Shown piece after piece: positions 16,419 to 23,528 of a DNA stretch of 30,128 bases. The stretch's first letter is position 1. Each line of letters begins with the position of its first letter. Source of the stretch: Litorivivens sp041625495 (GTDB lineage: Bacteria; Pseudomonadota; Gammaproteobacteria; Pseudomonadales; Spongiibacteraceae); NCBI RefSeq assembly GCF_041625495.1, contig NZ_JBFJTH010000029.1:1-30128 (forward strand), given 5' to 3'. The notes beneath the pieces were generated by a model. That model saw nothing but the letters and a program-made list of their open reading frames with translations. It made no database searches and was not told where the DNA came from. The translations under genes and the position numbers were made by a program.

Positions 16419-17303
16419 TTACTGCAGCGAACTAATCAACTCTCGCATCCAGATGATTGCCGGGTCGTGATCTGCCGTTCTGTGCCAGAACAGGTGCAGG
16501 TCAGTGGCCGCGGTCTCAAAAGGCAATTCCGTCACTGTTAAGCCCCAGGTTCTGGCCAGTCCTGCCGGTATCGATGCCACCAGATCCGAATCTTCCAGTA
16601 TCCCCGGCAAGGCACCATAGTGCTGCAAGCGCAAAGCAATGCGGCGGCGCTGACCAATAGACCGCAGAGCGAGATCCACGTGGCCACTGCCCTTGAGACG
16701 ACTGGAGACGTGTATATGTTCGGCGGCCAGATAGCGCGACAGGGTCAAGGGTTCCCCAGCCAGCGGATGCCCCGCGCGAAAGGCACAGACATACTGATCA
16801 CTGTAAAGGGGACTACTAAGCAGCTCTGGGTGATTGAGCAGAGGCGCATCCAGCGCCAGCTGCAGCTCACCACTGGCCAGAGCCAGGGGTACCTCGCGGC
16901 GACTTAAAAACACCACTTCAAGATGCACCCCCGGTGCCAGCCGGGTCAGCGCACGTAATAGCGCCGGCAATAGATTGAACTCGGCCTGTTCAGTAGCGTG
17001 GAGGCGGAAGGTCTGCTGCGCCACTGCGGGGTCGAAATCCAGGCGGGCACTGACACAATCATTCAGCGTAGCCAGCGCGGCCCGCACCGGCTCGATCAGC
17101 TGCCGGGCCAGCGGTGTGGGGCGCACGCCACCCTTGCTGCGCACAAACAGGGGGTCATCGAAAAGCTCACGCAACCGCGCCAGCGAATTACTCACTGCGG
17201 GTTGTGTGACATGCAGCACCTCCGCCGCCCGGGTCAAACTCTGCTGGGCGTAGACTGCGTCAAACACAATAAACAGATTGAGATCGAGTCGGGACAGGTT
17301 CAT
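16419..17303 (-). CDS. LysR family transcriptional regulator
   Basis: 294 aa, the standard LysR length. The N-terminal winged helix-turn-helix is clear (LTRAAEVLHVTQPAVSNSLA, then LFDDPLFVR and PTPLA within residues 1-70). The rest is a PBP2-type effector-binding domain of the NahR/NodD-like subgroup (FRLHATEQAEFNLLPALL). It is divergent from the phosphatase-ACAD-kinase-SDR operon, with 105 bases between the start codons, the classic layout for a LysR activator and its target. It would be expected to bind in 17304-17408 and respond to a pathway intermediate. Its stop is only a few bases from the end of the sensor gene (convergent). The effector cannot be told from sequence. Confidence 0.93.
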   Translation of the reverse strand: MNLSRLDLNLFIVFDAVYAQQSLTRAAEVLHVTQPAVSNSLARLRELFDDPLFVRSKGGVRPTPLARQLIEPVRAALATLNDCVSARLDFDPAVAQQTFRLHATEQAEFNLLPALLRALTRLAPGVHLEVVFLSRREVPLALASGELQLALDAPLLNHPELLSSPLYSDQYVCAFRAGHPLAGEPLTLSRYLAAEHIHVSSRLKGSGHVDLALRSIGQRRRIALRLQHYGALPGILEDSDLVASIPAGLARTWGLTVTELPFETAATDLHLFWHRTADHDPAIIWMRELISSLQ

Positions 17304-17341
17304 AGGTCATATATCATAAGCCCGTATTATAGTAGGCCATA
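17302..17341. promoter_or_regulatory. Candidate LysR operator region
   Basis: Two features fit a LysR target. ATAA-N7-TTAT (17316-17330) has the T-N11-A form with dyad symmetry. TAGGYCATA occurs twice (in 17302-17311 and 17332-17341) exactly 30 bases apart, or three helical turns. The first copy overlaps the LysR start codon, which would fit autorepression. TATAGT (17328-17333) could be a -10 box for the operon; no good -35 is visible, as is common for activated promoters. Confidence 0.4.
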
Positions 17342-17359
17342 AAAATAATCAATTTAACT

Positions 17360-17371
17360 AATAACAATAAT
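17360..17371 (+). promoter_or_regulatory. A-rich (AAN)4 tract, possible Hfq-Crc binding site
   Basis: AATAACAATAAT fits the AANAANAA motif bound by Hfq with Crc in Pseudomonas catabolite repression. It ends 25 bases before the AGGAG (17397-17401) of the catabolic operon; a second AAN-like tract lies at 17341-17349. The spacer is AT-rich, so chance cannot be excluded. Confidence 0.35.
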
Positions 17372-17408
17372 CACCCTATCCTGATTCCCCCTACACAGGA
17401 GCACTGCA

Positions 17409-18071
17409 ATGGCTGAGATTTTGATGGTGCGACACGGCCAGGCGGCCTTTGGCACCGATGACTACGACCGGCTCACCGAAGTGGGCTGGGAGCAATCCCG
17501 CCTGCTCGGCGATTACTTTGTGCGCCGCCAGATGACCTTCGATGCCATATTTACCGGCACCATGCGCCGCCACCGGGAAACACTGGCGGGTGTGCTGGAG
17601 GCCCTGTCAGAACAGCCCCCGGCAACAGAATTGCCCGGGCTCAACGAGTTTGATTTTCACGCATTGGTCACCGCCTATCGGGCCCTCAACCCGGATACGA
17701 ATGTAGACACGCGAGACGCACGCGCCTTTTACGGCTGCCTGCGCGATGCCTTGCTGGCCTGGAATCGCGGCGAACTGATCGATGTGGCAGAAGACTGGGC
17801 GGCATTTGAATCGCGGGTAAGAGGCACCTTGTCAGCACTAACCGAACCCCGCGGCCGAGTTCTGGTCGTCAGTTCCGGCGGCCCTATCAGCGCGGTGGTT
17901 CGCGAGACACTGCAGTTAAGCGTGGAAAACATGGTCAACCTCAACCTGCAGGCCCTTAACACTGGCATTACCCGCTACTACGGTAACCAGAAGCTCCTGC
18001 GCCTGAACACGTTTAACGCCGTGCCTCACCTGGAGAGCCCGGACGATAGCCGACTGATTACCTACACCTGA
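17409..18071 (+). CDS. Histidine phosphatase superfamily protein (second catalytic His replaced)
   Basis: 220 aa. The N-terminus MAEILMVRHGQAAFGTDDYD has the RHG motif (8-10) whose His is phosphorylated during catalysis. RHRET and the acid residue in LNEFDFHAL also fit the phosphoglycerate-mutase-like fold. The C-terminal motif that normally reads SHGG is S155-S156-G-G here, so the usual second His is a Ser; a set of bacterial family members has this form. It is likely a cytoplasmic phosphatase or a non-catalytic relative rather than a glycolytic mutase. It is the first gene of the catabolic operon: AGGAG lies 7 bases before ATG 17409 and the acyl-CoA dehydrogenase follows after 73 bases. Its partners include a kinase, so removing or handling a phospho-acyl intermediate is a reasonable guess. 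Confidence 0.85.
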   Translation: MAEILMVRHGQAAFGTDDYDRLTEVGWEQSRLLGDYFVRRQMTFDAIFTGTMRRHRETLAGVLEALSEQPPATELPGLNEFDFHALVTAYRALNPDTNVDTRDARAFYGCLRDALLAWNRGELIDVAEDWAAFESRVRGTLSALTEPRGRVLVVSSGGPISAVVRETLQLSVENMVNLNLQALNTGITRYYGNQKLLRLNTFNAVPHLESPDDSRLITYT

Positions 18072-18144
18072 CAAACCCGACTGGCTAGAGCGGCCTGCGA
18101 GAGCCCACCGGCCACGATCCACCAGACACGCGCGAGGACTTTGC

Positions 18145-19368
18145 ATGGATTTTTCACCGTCAGCCCAAACCCAAGAACTTCTGGCTCGCTTGCAGGTATT
18201 TTTCGACAAGCACATTTACCCCAACGAAAAAACCTACGCCGAACAGCTACATCGCGCAAACAACCGCTTTGCCGCGCTGCCCATCATGGACGACCTCAAA
18301 GCCAAGGCCAAAGCCGAGGGGCTGTGGAACCTGTTTATCCCACCCTCCCACGCGCATTACGCCGATCACGACGGACTGAGTTTCAGCGACTATGCGCCGC
18401 TGGCCGAACTGATGGGGCGCGTACAGTGGAGCCCCGAGGTGTTTAACTGCAACGCGCCCGACACGGGCAATATGGAAGTGTTGATGAATTTTGGTACCCA
18501 GGCGCAAAAAGAACAGTGGCTAAAGCCTCTGTTGGCCGGCGAGATCCGTTCATCCTATGCCATGACTGAGCCACAGGTGGCATCCAGCGACGCAACCAAC
18601 ATTGAGCTTAGTATCGAGCGCGACGGTGACGAATGGGTACTCAATGGTCGTAAATGGTTTATTACCGGCGCGATGTACGAACGCACCAAGATTTTCATCG
18701 TGATGGGCAAATCCGACCCGGAGAACCCCAATCGCCACCTGCAACAAACTCAGGTACTGGTCCCAAAGAACACACCCGGACTACAAATCATTCGACCGCT
18801 AACCACGCTGGGCTACGATGACGCCCCCATTGGGCATGCGGAGCTGGTCTTCGACAATGTACGGGTACCCGCCGACAACGTACTGCTGGGCGAAGGCCGC
18901 GGTTTCGAAATCGCCCAGAGCAGACTCGGACCTGGCCGCATGCATCACTGCATGCGACTGATTGGTGCTGCCCAGCGCGCGCTGGAGCTTGCCTGCCAGC
19001 GAGCAGTGTCGCGCAGCACGTTTGGGCGTCCCTTGAGCAAACACCAGTCAGTGCGCGAGGATATCTCCAGAAGCTTCTCCGAAATCGAAATGGGCCGGCT
19101 GCTGGTACTGAAAACCTGCGACAAAATAGACCGCGAAGGCGTGCCTGCCTCAGTCGACATGATCGCGGCCACCAAGACCACCATACCGCTGCTGGTACAG
19201 ACGGTTATTGATCGCTGTATGCAGTTACATGGCGCCGGCGGCCTGACCGAAGACTACTTTATGGCCGAAGCCTTCAACTATGCCCGCTGGTGTCGTCAGG
19301 CCGATGGTCCTGACCAAGTCCATCAAATGGCATTGGGCAAGAAAATCATCGACCGCTATTCTGCCTGA
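18145..19368 (+). CDS. Acyl-CoA dehydrogenase family protein, ACAD10/11- and LvaC-like
   Basis: 407 aa, FAD-dependent acyl-CoA dehydrogenase fold. Visible are YAMTEPQVASSDATNI (the flavin-contacting TEP..SD motif), WVLNGRKWFITGA, AHRALELACQRA-like helix sequence with SRSTFGRPLSKHQ, and MQLHGAGGLTEDYFMAEAF. The C-terminal catalytic segment reads A386-D-G-P-D-Q-V-H393, whereas ordinary short/medium-chain enzymes have YEGT with the base Glu. The ADGP-type ending is shared with the ACAD domain of ACAD10/11. In that family the flavoprotein works with an APH-type kinase to remove a phosphorylated 4-hydroxyl group, and the next gene encodes such a kinase. ATG 18145 has GAGGA about 8 bases upstream. 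An ordinary beta-oxidation role is the alternative. Confidence 0.9.
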   Translation: MDFSPSAQTQELLARLQVFFDKHIYPNEKTYAEQLHRANNRFAALPIMDDLKAKAKAEGLWNLFIPPSHAHYADHDGLSFSDYAPLAELMGRVQWSPEVFNCNAPDTGNMEVLMNFGTQAQKEQWLKPLLAGEIRSSYAMTEPQVASSDATNIELSIERDGDEWVLNGRKWFITGAMYERTKIFIVMGKSDPENPNRHLQQTQVLVPKNTPGLQIIRPLTTLGYDDAPIGHAELVFDNVRVPADNVLLGEGRGFEIAQSRLGPGRMHHCMRLIGAAQRALELACQRAVSRSTFGRPLSKHQSVREDISRSFSEIEMGRLLVLKTCDKIDREGVPASVDMIAATKTTIPLLVQTVIDRCMQLHGAGGLTEDYFMAEAFNYARWCRQADGPDQVHQMALGKKIIDRYSA

Positions 19369-19379
19369 GGAAGATAACC

Positions 19380-20402
19380 ATGACCGGTTTCGAACTGGAT
19401 ACAGAGGCGCTTACCGCCTACCTGGAACACCATATCGAAGGTTTTCGCGGCCCCATCAACGCCGAAAAATTTGCCGGGGGCCAATCCAACCCCACTTACC
19501 TCATCACCGCTGAAACTGGCCGTTATGTACTGCGGCGCAAGCCGCCGGGCAATTTACTCAAGTCAGCCCACGCGGTAGACCGCGAGTTTCGCGTGATGCG
19601 TGCGTTGGCCGACACACCAGTACCGGTACCAGCCATGCGTGTGCTGTGTGAAGATGAATCAATCATTGGCTCCATGTTTTACGTGATGGATTTCGTCGAA
19701 GGCCGTATCTTCTGGAACGCTGCCCTGCCGGAGCAATCCAGAGCCGACCGCACGGCAATCTATGACGCCATGAACCAGGTGTTAGCCGATCTACACAGCG
19801 TATCCCCTGCCACTGTTGGTTTGGCTGACTACGGCAAGCCCGGCAATTATTTTGAACGCCAGCTTGGTCGCTGGACCACGCAGTACCGTGCCAGCGAGAC
19901 TGAACACATACCCGCCATGGAAGACCTGATACAGTGGCTGGAAGCAAACAAGCCTAAAGACGATGGTTTGGTGTGCATCAATCACGGCGACTTTCGCCTC
20001 GACAACATGATGTTTCACCCCAGTGAGAATCGGGTAGTATCCCTCCTGGACTGGGAGCTATCCACCCTCGGCCATCCCTACGCTGACCTGGCGTACCAGT
20101 GCATGCAGTGGCGCATTCCCTCCGATGCGGCCATACCCGGCCTGGGCGATATCGATCGAACAGCACTGGGGATTCCCACCGAAGAAGATTACGTCGCGCG
20201 CTATTGCGAGCGCCGCGGCATTGACTGCATTGACCACTGGACCTTTTATCTGGCGTTTTCATTTTTCCGCTTAAGCGCCATTTTGCAGGGAATCCAGAAA
20301 CGGGCGCTGGACGGCAATGCATCCAGCGACAAAGCCACCGCCTATGGCGCGCTTGCCCGCCCGCTCGCAGAGCTGGGTCTGGCAACCGCAGAAAACGGTT
20401 AA
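19380..20402 (+). CDS. APH-fold phosphotransferase, ACAD10/11 N-domain- or LvaA-like
   Basis: 340 aa aminoglycoside-phosphotransferase-fold kinase. Motifs are the glycine-rich loop region GGQSNPTYLI, the ATP-contacting Lys/Arg strand YVLRRKPPG, the catalytic loop H202-G-D204-x4-N209 and the metal-binding D224-W-E. SAHAVDREFRVMRAL and GHPYADLAYQCMQW are typical of the subgroup adjacent to acyl-CoA dehydrogenases and fused to them in ACAD10/11, not of antibiotic resistance enzymes. Proposed role: phosphorylation of a 4-hydroxyacyl-CoA (or related hydroxyacyl-CoA) in the cytoplasm. It starts 11 bases after the dehydrogenase stop, so the two are tightly coupled. Antibiotic phosphorylation is unlikely given the context. 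Confidence 0.9.
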   Translation: MTGFELDTEALTAYLEHHIEGFRGPINAEKFAGGQSNPTYLITAETGRYVLRRKPPGNLLKSAHAVDREFRVMRALADTPVPVPAMRVLCEDESIIGSMFYVMDFVEGRIFWNAALPEQSRADRTAIYDAMNQVLADLHSVSPATVGLADYGKPGNYFERQLGRWTTQYRASETEHIPAMEDLIQWLEANKPKDDGLVCINHGDFRLDNMMFHPSENRVVSLLDWELSTLGHPYADLAYQCMQWRIPSDAAIPGLGDIDRTALGIPTEEDYVARYCERRGIDCIDHWTFYLAFSFFRLSAILQGIQKRALDGNASSDKATAYGALARPLAELGLATAENG

Positions 20403-20414
20403 GGAAATTTACTG

Positions 20415-21179
20415 ATGGACAACTTTTCACTGTCGGGCCGAGTAGCCTTGGTTACCGGTGCATCCAGCGGCCTCGGCGAGCATTTTGCCAAAGTGTTGGC
20501 GCAGGCTGGTGCACGCGTGGTGGTCGGCGCACGCCGCGTTGACCGGCTGCATTCGCTGGTCAACGCAATTACCCAGAGCGGCGGAGAAGCCTTGGCAGCG
20601 GCCATGGATGTCACCGACGCCGATTCCATCAGCGCGGCCTTCGATGCCGCCGAAACCCACTTTGACACGGTTGATATTCTGGTCAATAACGCCGGTGTCG
20701 CGGCGCCAAGCCGCTTCCTCGATGGCGACGAAGCAGGCTGGGATTTCACTATGGACACCAATCTCAAAGCGGTGTGGCGTGTTGCCCAAGAAGCCGCGCG
20801 CCGATTGGTTAAGGCCCAGCGCGGCGGCAGCATTATCAATGTCGCCTCCATCCTCGGCTTGCAACCCGGGCTCGATCAGACTTTTTACGCGACCGCCAAA
20901 GCCGGCGTAGTACAGCTCACCAAAACCCAGGCACTGGAACTGTGGCGCAAAAATATACGCGTCAATGCACTGTGCCCCGGCTATTTTGAAACTGAGCTAA
21001 ACAGCGATTTTTTTCAGACTGACAAAGGCAAAAGCTATCTGAACAGGATTCCGCCGCAACGGCTCGGCCAACTGGACGAGTTGAGCGGCCCACTGCTACT
21101 GCTGGCCAGCGAAGCCGGATCGTTTATGACCGGTGTGGCACTGCCGGTCGATGGCGGGCATTTGCTGCAGTCATTGTAA
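20415..21179 (+). CDS. Short-chain dehydrogenase/reductase (3-hydroxyacyl-CoA dehydrogenase candidate)
   Basis: 254 aa classical SDR. The NAD(P)-binding TGASSGLGEHFA lies at about residues 12-23, NNAG in the fourth strand, SIINVAS holds the catalytic Ser, and Y158-x3-K162 is the active-site pair (YATAKAG). The C-terminal SFMTGVALPVDGGHLLQSL is the usual SDR ending. It starts 12 bases after the kinase stop as the last gene of the operon. After conversion of a 4-hydroxyacyl-CoA to an enoyl-CoA, hydration gives a 3-hydroxyacyl-CoA, which an SDR could oxidise; LvaD has a comparable role in the levulinate pathway. The exact substrate and cofactor cannot be read from sequence. Confidence 0.9.
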   Translation: MDNFSLSGRVALVTGASSGLGEHFAKVLAQAGARVVVGARRVDRLHSLVNAITQSGGEALAAAMDVTDADSISAAFDAAETHFDTVDILVNNAGVAAPSRFLDGDEAGWDFTMDTNLKAVWRVAQEAARRLVKAQRGGSIINVASILGLQPGLDQTFYATAKAGVVQLTKTQALELWRKNIRVNALCPGYFETELNSDFFQTDKGKSYLNRIPPQRLGQLDELSGPLLLLASEAGSFMTGVALPVDGGHLLQSL

Positions 21180-21247
21180 ACGGCACAGTGACAACTGCTA
21201 TCAGCGAGTGGACCGAACAATCCCGCGCAGTGTTCAGGTTTACCAAG

Positions 21248-21272
21248 GCCGGGGGGTAACGCGGTACCCGGC
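21248..21272. terminator. GC-rich hairpin between convergent genes
   Basis: GGGTA (21254-21258) pairs with TACCC (21265-21269) and GCC (21248-21250) with GGC (21270-21272), with a three-G bulge. It sits between the convergent SDR and lipoprotein genes, where a shared terminator would be expected. No T-run follows on either strand, so the call is weak. Confidence 0.3.
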
Positions 21273-21286
21273 TCGCAGCAACTTAC

Positions 21287-22312
21287 TTACATTATTGCTT
21301 GGTTTTCTTCTTCAGTTACCGCGTCCACCTCGTTCAGCTCGCGCTCTGATAGAGTTTCACGCTTGCGGGCTTCGATCTTGAAGGCCTCAGCCAGCTCTCG
21401 CGCCTGCTCTCTGAGAGGCAAGGCCTGAAAATCCGCTATACCGACATTTTCATTAACTCGCTGCAACAAGGATCCAATGTAGAGCACATACTGCTCTGCT
21501 TCTTTCTCCCCTATTTCAACCAGCCTGGCTGACTCTTCCGCAACATAGTATGCATGTTTAGCAGCGACCAGAGCCTTGTGACACACGCGCTTTATGCCGT
21601 CGCGGTCTCGATAGTTGGCTTCTATAAAGTTGTTGGCGTAGTCGACAGCCTCTTCCGCCTTTTCAAAGGTAAGCTGAGCATTTTCATCAGCTCCAATGGA
21701 CTCGGCTTCGCCCAGTTTCTCAACAGCCTTACTGAGATGCTGCGTCTTCATGGTCTCAATTTCAACTTTGGCGTAGTACGCCAGCACCGACGCCTCTTTG
21801 TCTTTTGCCTTCGCCAGCTGGCCGCCTTCAATATCCCTGATCAAGCCTTCCAGTTGATTGACCGCTTTGCGGAACAGCTTTGGATGCACGTTATCGGACT
21901 GCACCTCCAGCAGAACTTCACGGTGCTCCAACACCTTGCTCAAATGCGTCTCTACATTTTCTCTATTGGTGTACGCATCAGCGACCAATTTGCTGGCAGC
22001 GAAAGCCGCGCTCAGCGCTTCTACTTCGTCTTCAGGGGCTTTGGCGGTGTGATTCGTCTTGATCGCCTGTGAGAGTTTCGCCTTTGCATTCTCCATATGA
22101 GACGGCGCATAAAACAGTAATTCATCAGCGATGGCTTTCTCGTAAGCCTCTGACGCGCGTTGAATCGCGTCTTTCGGTGTGATGTCAGCATTGCCAGCCT
22201 GCTCCATAGCGCGCATTTCAATCTGCTCGCTGTTGGCAACATGGTTTGACGCGCAGGCTGTTAACAGTGTGCTCACACCAAGCATTAGCAATACATATAG
22301 TCGACCGGACAT
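21287..22312 (-). CDS. Helical lipoprotein with DUF4398-like N-terminus
   Basis: 341 aa. A lipoprotein signal is clear: MSGRLYVLLMLGVSTLLTAC with the lipobox ending at C20. The residue after Cys is Ala, which by the Lol rule favours the outer membrane. From about 40 the sequence is Ala/Glu/Lys-rich and helical (AIQRASEAYEKAIADELLFY, then APSHMENAKAKLSQA), resembling the DUF4398-type repeats that precede OmpA domains in other proteins; no OmpA peptidoglycan-binding domain is present here. Likely a periplasm-facing, elongated envelope protein. GGGGGA lies close before the start codon. It occupies the place next to ftsX where rpoH is usually found. Function unknown. Confidence 0.85.
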   Translation of the reverse strand: MSGRLYVLLMLGVSTLLTACASNHVANSEQIEMRAMEQAGNADITPKDAIQRASEAYEKAIADELLFYAPSHMENAKAKLSQAIKTNHTAKAPEDEVEALSAAFAASKLVADAYTNRENVETHLSKVLEHREVLLEVQSDNVHPKLFRKAVNQLEGLIRDIEGGQLAKAKDKEASVLAYYAKVEIETMKTQHLSKAVEKLGEAESIGADENAQLTFEKAEEAVDYANNFIEANYRDRDGIKRVCHKALVAAKHAYYVAEESARLVEIGEKEAEQYVLYIGSLLQRVNENVGIADFQALPLREQARELAEAFKIEARKRETLSERELNEVDAVTEEENQAIM

Positions 22313-22334
22313 AAATCCCCCTTGAGAATCTTAT

Positions 22335-22361
22335 TTCATAATATTTTTTTTGGTTTATGAA
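22335..22361. promoter_or_regulatory. Inverted repeat upstream of the lipoprotein gene
   Basis: TTCATAA (22335-22341) and TTATGAA (22355-22361) are perfect 7-base arms, 20 bases centre to centre, flanking a run of T's. On the minus strand this is about 25-50 bases before the lipoprotein start and overlaps a TATTAT that could be its -10 box, so it may be an operator. Confidence 0.35.
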
Positions 22362-22412
22362 GTTTGACTGAGGAGGTCAGTGTTGTCCACTGCGGCTGCT
22401 CTGTTAGAGGTT

Positions 22413-22462
22413 TGCGTGGCAGTGGCAGGCTGGCCACCCACGACACGAAGCCACCACACGCA
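22413..22462. other. Structured non-coding spacer downstream of ftsX
   Basis: The 208-base gap between the lipoprotein start and the ftsX stop holds no gene that I can support. TGCGTG (22413-22418) can pair with CACGCA (22457-22462), with GTGGC (22422-22426) and GCCAC (22433-22437) inside. No T-run follows on either side, so it is not a standard terminator. Confidence 0.3.
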
Positions 22463-22520
22463 GCGACATAAAAATGAGAGTTAGAGATCGAACGCCTAGC
22501 GCCTTCAGCAACCGCAGTGT

Positions 22521-23528
22521 TTAGCGCGGCTCAATCTCCTTGAGCTGGCGACCCACCACCAGAAAGGCGCCCATCCAGCCGAGAAAGCCACTGGTAAACC
22601 AGAGCATTAGTGTATTGCCGAAGCCAAGCCCCATCAGGGTGTATTGGCTATCGTACAGCCCAGCCAGGGCCGATACCGGGCCGGCCACCAGCAGCAGACT
22701 GATTTGCAAAATCAGCCACGCTACCAAACCGCCACCAAGCCCGTACCAGAAGCCCGTAAACAGAAAGGGGCGTCTTACAAAAGCATCGGTGCCACCCACC
22801 AGCTTCACCACCACGATTTCATCGCGACGCGCTTCAATCGCCAGCTTGATAGTGTTGCCAATGACCAGCAAGACGCCAAGCACCAGCAGAAAAGCCATCG
22901 CCAGTGTTATACGTTTGCCGATGTCCATCATTGCCTGCAGTCGCTGCACCCACTCCAGATCAAGTTTGGCCTGCGCCACTTCCGGCATTGCCGACAGCAT
23001 TGTCAGCAGCAATCGACTCTGCGCCGGCGCCTTATCTTTTGGTGTAATCAACACCACCGCCGGCAGCGGGTTGCTGTCGAGTGAATTGAGCACATCACCA
23101 TAGCCAGAGAGACTACGGAATTCATCCAGCGCCTGACGCGATGAGCGATAGTCTACCGCTGCAATCTCCGGGCGCTGCCGCAGGCGCGATGCAAAGGCTT
23201 CGCTATCCCGGTCGTTGAGCTTCTTATCGAGGAACAGCGAAATCCGGGCAGATCCATCCCAGCCCCGTCCGAGCTGTTCTATATTGGACAACGCGACCAT
23301 CATGACTAACGGCAGCGCCAAGGCGATACCGATCACCAGGACTGTCATCGCCGTCGAGGCGGGCTCACCGAGCAGTCGCTGCAGTGTTTGCTTTCCCACC
23401 TGCCGCTGATTGGCCCAGTAGCCGTGCCAGCGTTCTTTCAATCCGATCGGGGCAAGGCTGGCGCCCAGCCCCGGCGTTTTCTGTTCCGGGGGTGAGCGTC
23501 GCGGTTTACGCGTTGGCGTGGCACTCAT
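22521..23528 (-). CDS. ftsX: Cell division protein FtsX
   Basis: 335 aa. FtsX is the membrane half of the FtsEX ABC-type complex that activates septal peptidoglycan hydrolases. A basic, Pro-rich cytoplasmic N-terminus (about 1-55) is followed by membrane segment 1 (about 60-82, STAMTVLVIGIALALPLVMM), a periplasmic domain (about 85-210) and three more membrane segments near 220-240, 265-290 and 305-330. KLAIEARRDEIVVVKLVGGT is the conserved cytoplasmic loop. It starts within the ftsE stop (ATGA overlap, 23525-23528), so translation is coupled. FtsX controls amidase activators, which links it in function to the amidase at the window start. rpoH does not follow it. Confidence 0.95.
   Translation of the reverse strand: MSATPTRKPRRSPPEQKTPGLGASLAPIGLKERWHGYWANQRQVGKQTLQRLLGEPASTAMTVLVIGIALALPLVMMVALSNIEQLGRGWDGSARISLFLDKKLNDRDSEAFASRLRQRPEIAAVDYRSSRQALDEFRSLSGYGDVLNSLDSNPLPAVVLITPKDKAPAQSRLLLTMLSAMPEVAQAKLDLEWVQRLQAMMDIGKRITLAMAFLLVLGVLLVIGNTIKLAIEARRDEIVVVKLVGGTDAFVRRPFLFTGFWYGLGGGLVAWLILQISLLLVAGPVSALAGLYDSQYTLMGLGFGNTLMLWFTSGFLGWMGAFLVVGRQLKEIEPR

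Noticed and set aside
17409..18071. Phosphoglycerate mutase of glycolysis
   Set aside because: The second catalytic His is Ser, and the operon context is acyl-CoA catabolism, so the general superfamily name is safer.
19380..20402. APH-fold kinase as an antibiotic resistance gene
   Set aside because: The sequence subgroup and the 11-base spacing to an ACAD10/11-like dehydrogenase point to acyl-CoA metabolism.
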